In this document: one piece after another, positions 61,999-64,000 of the stretch
Layout of the letters: every line of letters begins with the position of its first letter
How positions within the stretch are numbered: the stretch's first letter is position 1
NCBI RefSeq assembly: GCF_947507565.1
Contig: NC_089182.1
Coordinates: forward strand, 2,108,001 to 2,172,000
Direction: 5' to 3'
Source of the DNA: Oscarella lobularis
Lineage: Eukaryota > Porifera > Homoscleromorpha > Homosclerophorida > Oscarellidae
DNA: 64,000 bases
Program-made: the position numbers and the translations under genes
Notes under the pieces: model-generated
Seen by the model: the letters and a program-made list of their open reading frames with translations, nothing else
Databases searched by the model: none
Told to the model about the DNA's origin: nothing

Positions 61999-64000
61999 AT
62001 GGCGAGCATGATGGAACACCAGACGGCGGAGAACGCCGAATGGAAGCGAATTCAACAGAAAACGTTCACCCGATGGGTGAACGAGCACCTGAAGAAAAAC
62101 TCGCGCACCATACGCGATCTCAAAGTCGATCTCAGCGACGGCGTCAACCTGATCGTTCTCCTCGAAGTCCTCTCGCAGAAGCGTCTCGGTCGCTACAACA
62201 AAAATCCGCGCATTCGAGCGCAGAAGATGGAAAACATCGAGCTCTGCGTCAAGTTTATCATTTCCGAAGGAATCAAACTCGTCAATATCGGTAAGAAGTC
62301 GGTAGGAGCGCGCGGGGAACGCCGCAAAGTTAATAAAATCGCCGCGACGCCATCCGTCTTCTCCTTTTATTTTCGCCGCCTCGCTCGACGATCGATCCGA
62401 TCGTCGACGACTTCGTCGTTTTCGTTCGTACGCTTCGATCGTCCGCCGTCCGTTCCTTGTCACTTTTTTTCGTCGAGTAAATAGAGCGGCATTCTTCGGC
62501 GAGTTCCATCGCTTCCGGTTGCCTTTATTCCCTCCCTCCCCCACGCCCGAATGTCAGTGCGCGCCCAACGGCGAGAAAAAGAAGCGCGTCGTCTAACGAC
62601 GATCCTTTTTCTCGCCGATTCCGATTCAGTCTTGCGAATAGACTTGGGCCGTGTCTCCCTTGAAGGATTCGTACAGTACGTAGACAGATGTGGACACGTG
62701 TCTCGCATTTGTCTGCTGCGTGGGGCCCGTATATTTTATATCAAATTTTAGGAGCGGCCGATATTGTCGACGGCAATCTCAAATTGATTCTCGGCTTGAT
62801 TTGGACGCTGATTCTTCACTACCAAATCAGCATGGGCTTCCAAACGGACGACGAAGCACCGAAGAAAGGCGGCCCGTCTCCAAAGCAGCAACTGCTCACG
62901 TGGATTCAAGGCATGCTGCCGGAGAAAAACATCAAAAATTTCACCAACGATTGGAACAGCGGCATCAACGTCGCGGCTCTCGTCGACGCCGTAGCGCCAG
63001 GACTTTGTCCGGAGCACGCCGATATGGACCAATCGACTCCATTGGAAAATGCCCAATTGGCTATGGGCCGTGCAGACGAATGGCTTGGAGTACCACAGGT
63101 TAGTTAAAAGTTGATTAGTTTTAGTTGGTGAACCCCTATAGCTTGGTGATCGTATTACAAAATTGCGTTATCGAGTTTTTCTCTCCATCTTTTGCAGGTT
63201 CTAGCTCCTCAGGACATGGTGAATCCGAACGTCGACGAGCTCAGCGTCATGACCTATCTCTCCTACTTCCCCGAAGCCGAACCGAAAGAAGGCGCTCCCA
63301 TCTTCTCGCGCACAAACGTCGCCAAAGTTCACGCGCGCGGTCCCGGTCTCGAGAAGACGGGCATGAAGGAGGGTCTTCCGGGCAAATTCACCGTCTTCAC
63401 AAAGGGCGCCGGACCGGGCAACGTCGAAGTGAAAGTGACGGGCGCCAAAGGCGAAGACGTCCCGTGCACGACCGTCGACAACGGCGACACGACGTGGGCG
63501 TGCGAGTACGTGCCGGCAAAAGCCGGTCAGCATCGCGTCGAGATTCTATTCGGCGGTCAAGCGATACCGAAGAGTCCATTTGAAGTCGGCGTCGCGACGA
63601 TCGCCGACGCGACCAAGTGCAAGGCGTGGGGTCCGGGCGTCGAGGGCAGTTCGTCGTTGAAAGAAGGCGAACCGACCGAATTTTGGGTGACGACGAAGGA
63701 CGCGGGACCCGGCGAATTGGAGATCAGCGTGCGCGGTCCCAAGGGCCTACTCCAATCGGACGAATTGACTGTGACAGACGAAGGCGACGACACCTATCAC
63801 GTCCAATACAATCCCGATCATCCAGGCGAATACAAGGTTTTCATACGTTTCGGCTTCCAGCACATACCGAAGAGCCCGTTCGCCGTGCGCGTCAACGCGG
63901 ACGTCGCGACGGCGGGAAAGTGTCGCGCCGAGGGACCGGGCGTCGAAGGGACGGGATTGATTGTCGGCGAACCGGCCGAATTTTGGGTGCACACGGCCGG
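61999..64000 (+). CDS. FLN: Filamin, N-terminal part (cut by right window edge)
   Basis: Actin cross-linking scaffold. ATG 61999. The actin-binding region is two calponin-homology domains. CH1 is in exon 61999-62290 (WKRIQQKTFTRWVNEHLKK, LKVDLSDGVNLIVLLEVLS). CH2 runs from exon 62752-63098 (IVDGNLKLILGLIWTLILHYQ, QQLLTWIQGMLP, FTNDWNSGINVAALVDAVAP) into exon 63198 (NPNVDELSVMTYLSYF). Filamin-type Ig repeats follow: ARGPGLE...GEPGKFTVFTKGAGPG-type repeat 1, then AWGPGVEGSSSLKEGEPTEFWV (repeat 2) and AEGPGVEGTGLIVGEPAEFWV (repeat 3, cut at 64000). The KSPF motif ends repeats 1 and 2. The 461-nt intron 1 (62291-62751) holds nothing else I can identify. Confidence 0.97.

Overview
The window is a gene-dense animal nuclear contig, not bacterial DNA. 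Genes are split by many short introns (mostly 45-100 nt, GT...AG). The gene set is metazoan: filamin, a Syk/ZAP-70-type tyrosine kinase, MIER, TOPORS, NEK8, CPTP, and very large Ig/FN3 receptors. Compact spacing, tiny introns and fucolectin-Ig-FN3 receptors that end in a receptor-phosphatase-like membrane-proximal module suggest an early-branching animal. A sponge with a small genome (homoscleromorph type) is my best guess. That assignment is inference; no species-diagnostic gene is present. Coordinates below span the whole coding region from start to stop, introns included, unless noted. LAYOUT: 1-4594 (-) is the 5' part of the glycogen debranching enzyme gene, cut by the left edge. 5562-6663 (+) is a Ser-rich cytosolic protein I do not recognise. 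6855-14729 (+), 15936-25682 (-) and 29926-39230 (-) are three giant paralogous single-pass receptors (A, B, C). Each has a signal peptide, three fucolectin-like domains, an Ig array (11, 9 and 14), FN3 domains, a transmembrane segment and a short tail. Between A and B lies the ceramide-1-phosphate transfer protein gene (14827-15824, +). Between B and C lie an ELO fatty-acid elongase (25908-26714, +) and NEK8 (26787-29625, +). Then come an intronless CocE/NonD-type hydrolase (39374-41266, -), a UDP-glycosyltransferase (41388-42902, -), an mS27-family mitochondrial PPR protein (43011-44433, +), the chromatin repressor MIER (44806-47166, +), and two tandem paralogous small secreted proteins with matching TATA promoters (47396-48372 and 49103-50174, +). 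The right third holds the rRNA dimethylase DIMT1 (50447-52090, -), the RING E3 TOPORS with a U12-type AT-AC intron (52160-53836, +), a small conserved-looking one-helix membrane protein (53959-54255, -), a secreted EGF/triple-DOMON protein (54453-57378, +), a Syk-family kinase (57574-60008, -), trans-2-enoyl-CoA reductase TECR (60149-61804, +) and the 5' part of filamin (61999-64000, +). WORKING TOGETHER: most genes are unrelated housekeeping neighbours. Several are head-to-head pairs with 60-140 bp shared promoters: DIMT1/TOPORS, UGT/mS27 and Syk/TECR. ELO elongase and TECR both serve very-long-chain fatty-acid elongation but are 34 kb apart. The most distinctive content is the 33-kb cluster of three modular lectin/Ig/FN3 receptors. 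Their extracellular ends look like those of receptor tyrosine phosphatases, yet none carries a catalytic domain. Only receptor C has a long tail with tyrosine motifs, and a two-SH2 Syk-like kinase sits 18 kb away. A self-recognition, adhesion or immune-type surface system is a reasonable but untested reading.
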